Shown: positions 16,938 through 21,113 of the stretch, piece after piece
Layout of the letters: every line of letters starts with the position of its first letter
How positions within the stretch are numbered: the first letter of the stretch is position 1
Source: Polysphondylium violaceum
Taxonomy: Eukaryota; Evosea; Eumycetozoa; Dictyosteliales; Dictyosteliaceae
Direction of reading: 5' to 3'
DNA length: 21,113 bases
Assembly (NCBI GenBank): GCA_000277445.1
Contig: AJWJ01000420.1
Location: 1-21,113 of the forward strand
Made by a program: the position numbers and the translations under genes
Notes under the pieces: model-generated
The model's input: only the letters and a program-made list of their open reading frames with translations
Database searches by the model: none
What the model was told of the DNA's origin: nothing

Positions 16938-18733
16938 ATGAACTCCATACAAAGATTAACGAGATTTAAATATAGATCCAGATTACCAATTTCTAATCAT
17001 GTTACAACTAATAATTTCACATTAAAAAGCAATCATAGTAATAATAAGAATATTAAAACAAAGATATTTTCTACAATCAATAATAATAACTATGGTTGTA
17101 AATATTACTTTACAAGTTCAAAATCATTGTTTTCCGAACAACAGCAAAAACCACAACAACAACATGAAATAGATGTTAAATATCAATCATTGATTGAAAA
17201 TGCAGTTGAACATTTTAAAATAAAAGAAATCAATTTTGCCATACAGTTATTAGATCAAGCTATCCAGTTGTGTGGAAATAAACCAGATGCCTATTTATTG
17301 AGGGCCGATATAAAGAGTGAATTTCTTAGAACATTTCCATCAGCTTTACACCAAGATGCAATTATCAATGATTATGAAACTGCTGTCAATCTAGTTCCTC
17401 AAAATAAAAAAGCATATGTCTATCGTGCAATCGCTAAGTATTTTGGTAAGCTACCAGAGACCCCTTTAGAACAAATGAATTTGTATCTTGATAAAGCTAT
17501 AGAGCTTGATCCCGATAATGTATGTAATAATTTTTGATGATCTTTTGGTCTGTTATTAATATCAACCATTAGATTGATTATGTAGTTGATAAAGTTAAGC
17601 GCGCTGGCTTCTTGTGTAGAATTGAATTTCTTATTGAGCCAAGCAAGAGATTGGTTAAAGAGCGCAGTAAATACGGTGCTTTAGCTCTGGGACTCATAGC
17701 ATTTGCTCAAGGAAATATCCCTCAGGCTATTCAACTCATTCAATCTGTTATTGATTCTGAGGTAAATCTACCAAAACACGATCAATTCAAAGATGTGCCA
17801 TTGTATCACGGTCGTTTGATTGTAGGAAGAGACACCCAAGGCTATACTAGAATAAGGGATAGATATTATGAAGCCAACAACATTTTATTTGATGCCTATA
17901 TCTACCATGCAATTGTTAGTTGCTTACATGATCCCAACTTGTCTCTGGAGTACCACAAAAAAGCTCTTGAAATTGTACCTTATGCCTATCATTTTCATTG
18001 TATGATGGGCCAAATGACATTCAATTCGGGTAGATTTGAAGAGGCCATTAAACATTGCAACAACTTTTTTCAACATGACCCAGATTTTCACTCACCATAT
18101 GCCCATCAAACTCTCACCATCAGAGGATGTTCCTATTACCAAATCGGTGCTATAGACAAAGCTTATGAGGACCTCCAAATAAGTCTTGAAAGAAATTCAA
18201 CTGAAAAATACACTATAGACAATATTCTCGACAGAGCCAATCCAATCTTGACTATGATCTATTGTTTACGTTTATTTGTGGAAGGTCTTAGAGGCTTGGA
18301 TAAAAGTAAATTTAACATTGAAGCAGTGATTAAAAGCATAGATTTTGACGGAGTTCTCCTGACCGAGCCTAAAAATATTCAACAATTGTTTACAAGGACA
18401 AGAATATGGTACAACGTATACAAAATTATCATTGATGAATCTGTTCAAAGTGGTCTTGTAAAGAGTTCAGGGGAGGAAGCTGCCAGTCTATACTATAGGG
18501 AAAGACTTTTCTATCATTTAACAGATTATTTGATTGATTCAATGTATCTAAACTACTTGGAAAACTGTCGTGACATTGCCTTTGATGACAAAGATTTTTC
18601 TAAACTCTTGGATTTCATATCTCAATTGCCCTACAAAGAGAGCAAACAATTGCCAGAAAGACAGGAAGGACATAAAATTTTATTAAATTTATACAAAGCC
18701 GTAATAGCACACATTCAAGGAAAAGATTTTTAA
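16938..18733 (+). CDS. TPR-repeat protein with mitochondrial-type presequence, family copy 3
   Basis: Exons 16938-17519 and 17573-18733 with a 53-base phase-0 intron (gtatgt..cattag) give 580 residues. The start MNSIQRLTRFKYRSRLPIS is preferred to the in-frame ATG at 16899, which lies in the leader block. The N-terminus is basic with no acidic residue up to the TSSKSLFSE segment, then Gln-rich. TPR-like units include AIQLCGNKPDAYLLRADI, AIELDPDN at the intron, and ALEIVPYAYHFHCMMGQMTF with RGCSYYQIGAIDKAYEDL. The C-terminus QLPYKESKQLPERQEGHKIL is shared almost letter for letter with copy 1. The intron has the same position as in copies 1 and 2 but unrelated length and sequence, so this copy has not taken part in the recent exchange there. 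It lies 122 bases after copy 2. Function unknown. Confidence 0.86.
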
Positions 18734-18818
18734 TTAAATAAAAAATAGATCTGTTTCATCGAACTTATTTCCATAAATGAAAATTTGTAAAAAAAATTAA
18801 ATTATTCAAGAAAAAAAT

Positions 18819-18846
18819 CTGATGAAGGGGTGGTAATTTTTCCACA
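18819..18846 (+). promoter_or_regulatory. Leader element before TPR gene 4 (diverged)
   Basis: The bases ctgatgaaggggtggtaatt then tttccaca share the tgaaggggtg core with the other TPR leaders, but lie about 54-81 bases before the ATG instead of about 8-41. Confidence 0.3.
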
Positions 18847-18899
18847 CTTTAAAACCACAACTTCAGCAGTGCTATTCTCTATAATATGAATAAGATAAA

Positions 18900-20720
18900 A
18901 TGAATTCTATATTTTTATCATCTTTTAGATGCACAACCTCTAAAAGAGTTTATGGTGTTTCAAAATATACACATTCATTGTCAATTACAAATCATTCTAT
19001 AAATAGATTATTTAGCAGTGGTGCAAAGAGACAAGAATGTCAGATGTTAAAAGCTCGATTCTTTTCAAACAATAGATTACAAAAAGACAGTATCAATTTA
19101 ATTTCAGATTCACCTTCGTTAAAAGAGTTGCAAGAGAAATTAGACACACAATATCATTCAATGATTGATCAGGCTTTAGAAGAATTTAAATTAAAACAAC
19201 TGGAATCTGCTATTCAAATATTGAGCAATGCCATTTTATTATGTAACAATAAACCAGATGCCTATATTCTTAGAGGCGATATAAAGAGTGAGTTTAGAAA
19301 CACACTAAACTTACACATAAACGATCCAATACAAGATTACTTATGGGGTGTTCAATTATTACCTACTAAACAAAGATCAGATATATTTTATTCTATCTCT
19401 AGACTCTTGACAAAGAATTGCTTTGAAAAGGAAATGGAGCAATATTTAGATAGAGCCATTGAATGTGATGCAAAAGTAAATCTTATAATTTATAAATATG
19501 TTTTATAGATATCTACTAACTTCCCCTTGACAACATAGGATCATTATTTATATGAGAAAATTATTTTAGGATGTTCTAAAGGTAAATTGGATCAAGTTAT
19601 GGATATTTGTAAGAAATTGGTAAATGAAAACAATTCTTATGGAGTATTGGCATTGGCAATGATGGCTTTAAATCAAAAGAATCATAAGAAGGCAATTGAA
19701 ATTGTTCAAACTATTATCGACTCAACAGACCCAACAATAGTGACAAGAGAAAATGAGAGACAAAATCAACAAAAGTTTGGAAAATTATATCATAATCGTT
19801 TATTTATTTGTAAAGATGGATTAACAAGAATTTTAGAAAAAACAGAAAATGATGCACATATTTTATTTCATGCTTACATGTGTTTGGGTATTATCACTGT
19901 TGATAAAGGTGATATTAGAAAGGCTTATGAATTTTACAAGAAATCAATAGACTATGCTCCTTTTATCTACTCGATCAGAAGCTATATGGCTAACCTAATG
20001 AACCAATTGGGAGAGTATCAAGAAGCTGCTAAACATTGTTCCATTTGTCTTGATTTTGACCCTGAACTTGAATCATTCTACACTTTGGACGCTTTAAAAG
20101 AGCGAGCATTCTCATACTATGGCATGGGAGAAGATGATAAAGCCATTGGAGATATATTACATCTACTTGGTATACTCGCTCAATCAAGGATTTCTCTGGA
20201 ATTGGTGAAATTTAGATCTGAAATCCTAGAGATTGCCATTATCAGATTTGGACAATCGATCCAGTTGGCAAAAGCTATCTGTAGAAAACAATTCAACATT
20301 GATCAAATGATTTCACAACTAGACTCGTCAAACATACTCTCGAGGGACCCTAAAAACGTGCAACAACTACTCTCTCATGCCAGTATATATTTAGGAGTGT
20401 ATCACTTTATTTCTGAATCGATAAGAAATGGACTTGTGGTTGTTGACCCAAAAGACCAAGAAGCAAGCGATTCGATCATGTATCGAGAATCATTTTTCAT
20501 ATTCCTCATTCAATTTCTCAATGACTCTCTCTACTTGAATTACAAAAACAACTATTCTGACCAAAGTCCAAAAGAAGACACTGAGGAATCATTGATTGAT
20601 CTTATTTCTCAATTGCCCTTTCAAGAATCTAAGCAAGATGCCAACAGACAAGAGCAACTTGAAACAATAAGAGTCCTATACCAAAATGTAATCTCTCATA
20701 TGAATAAAGTCGATGAATAA
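18900..20720 (+). CDS. TPR-repeat protein with mitochondrial-type presequence, family copy 4 (most diverged)
   Basis: Exons 18900-19475 and 19539-20720 with a 63-base phase-0 intron (gtaaat..acatag) give 585 residues. The N-terminus MNSIFLSSFRCTTSKRVYGV is basic and hydroxylated, and INRLFSSG resembles an R-3 presequence cleavage site. Sequence similarity to copies 1-3 is lower, but the intron position, the KPDAYILRGDIKSEF TPR, the segment after the intron (KKLVNENNSYGVLALAMMAL), and the ends PKNVQQLLSHAS and QLPFQESKQDANRQE mark it as the same family. Instead of a Gln run it has LKELQEKLDTQYHSMI. It starts 166 bases after copy 3. The second exon would begin at a TTG if read alone (19587), so the two parts belong together. 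Function unknown. Confidence 0.84.
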
Positions 20721-20873
20721 TATCTATTTCCATATTTTTGCTTGGTCATCTGTTGGCCACCAAAATATTACTTATTTTTTTTCTTATCCAAGAAAGAAAT
20801 AAATTTAGATTTTTTTCAGAAAAAGAAAATATTTAAAAATCTCAAAAAATTAAAAATAAACATTAGTTTTATC

Positions 20874-21113
20874 ATGATCAACAGATACTTACAACATATA
20901 AATAAATGTACTTTAACGAGTATAAGTAGTAGCACAAGATGCTTACAATCATCTAAAAGATCTTTTTCAAATATAAATAATAATAGTAATAGTAATAGAA
21001 ATATTAAATTAAATTATAGTTTTACTACTACTCCCACTACTATATCATCATCAATCATTAATAATTTGAATAAAAGAAGATATTCAACTATAAATCTATT
21101 AGATGCACAAGAT
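20874..21113 (+). CDS. Partial gene at right edge, probable fifth member of the TPR array
   Basis: An open frame of 80 codons from ATG 20874 to the window end, with no stop. It encodes only a presequence-like region: MINRYLQHINKCTLTSI at the start, then Ser/Asn/Thr-rich sequence with many Arg and Lys and no acidic residue until LLDAQD at the very end. KRRYSTINLL looks like a classical R-3 cleavage site. The position (153 bases after copy 4, same strand) and the resemblance to the other presequences suggest another array member, but no TPR sequence is in view, and the upstream G-rich leader block is absent. Confidence 0.6.
   Translation, partial: MINRYLQHINKCTLTSISSSTRCLQSSKRSFSNINNNSNSNRNIKLNYSFTTTPTTISSSIINNLNKRRYSTINLLDAQD

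Overview
The window looks like nuclear DNA of a social amoeba (Dictyostelia), probably not Dictyostelium discoideum itself. The reasons are AT-rich intergenic DNA full of T and A tracts, compact genes with zero or one short GT..AG intron (53-88 bases), Asn and Gln runs, and two genes of the FNIP-repeat type that is abundant in dictyostelids. Coding regions are less AT-biased than I would expect for D. discoideum, especially in the first 3 kb. The species assignment is inference.

Layout. Bases 50-3149 hold two same-strand genes that fit mitochondria: a membrane-anchored EndoG/EXOG-type nuclease and an ACSF3-like malonyl-CoA synthetase with one intron. A Nudix hydrolase with two zinc fingers lies convergent to them (3212-4342, minus). 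A FNIP-type repeat gene (4488-6029) is followed by a DUF3626 gene, a family I know mainly from bacteria (6237-7163). A small minus-strand gene of unknown function is at 7177-7410. Next come the first member of a TPR family (7792-9634), a 72-bp near-perfect palindrome (9801-9872), a degenerate Rab-like GTPase with a CaaX end (about 10203-10895), a stand-alone thioester-reductase-type SDR (10960-12183, minus), about 1 kb of non-coding DNA, and a second FNIP-type gene (13220-14797).

The last third is a head-to-tail array of the same TPR family: three complete members (14994-16815, 16938-18733, 18900-20720) and a partial fifth candidate running off the right edge (from 20874). Each complete member has a basic, acid-free N-terminus resembling a mitochondrial presequence, one phase-0 intron at the same place, TPR-like helical repeats and a related C-terminus. 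Reading across the introns restores single proteins of about 580-592 residues that would otherwise appear as two ORFs each.

The most notable signal is this lineage-specific TPR family. The two copies separated by about 5 kb of unrelated genes (7792 and 14994) share an intron identical at 63 of 64 positions, while their 3' halves are clearly diverged. That points to gene conversion. The function of the family is unknown to me. No tRNA, rRNA, CRISPR or recognisable transposon was found.
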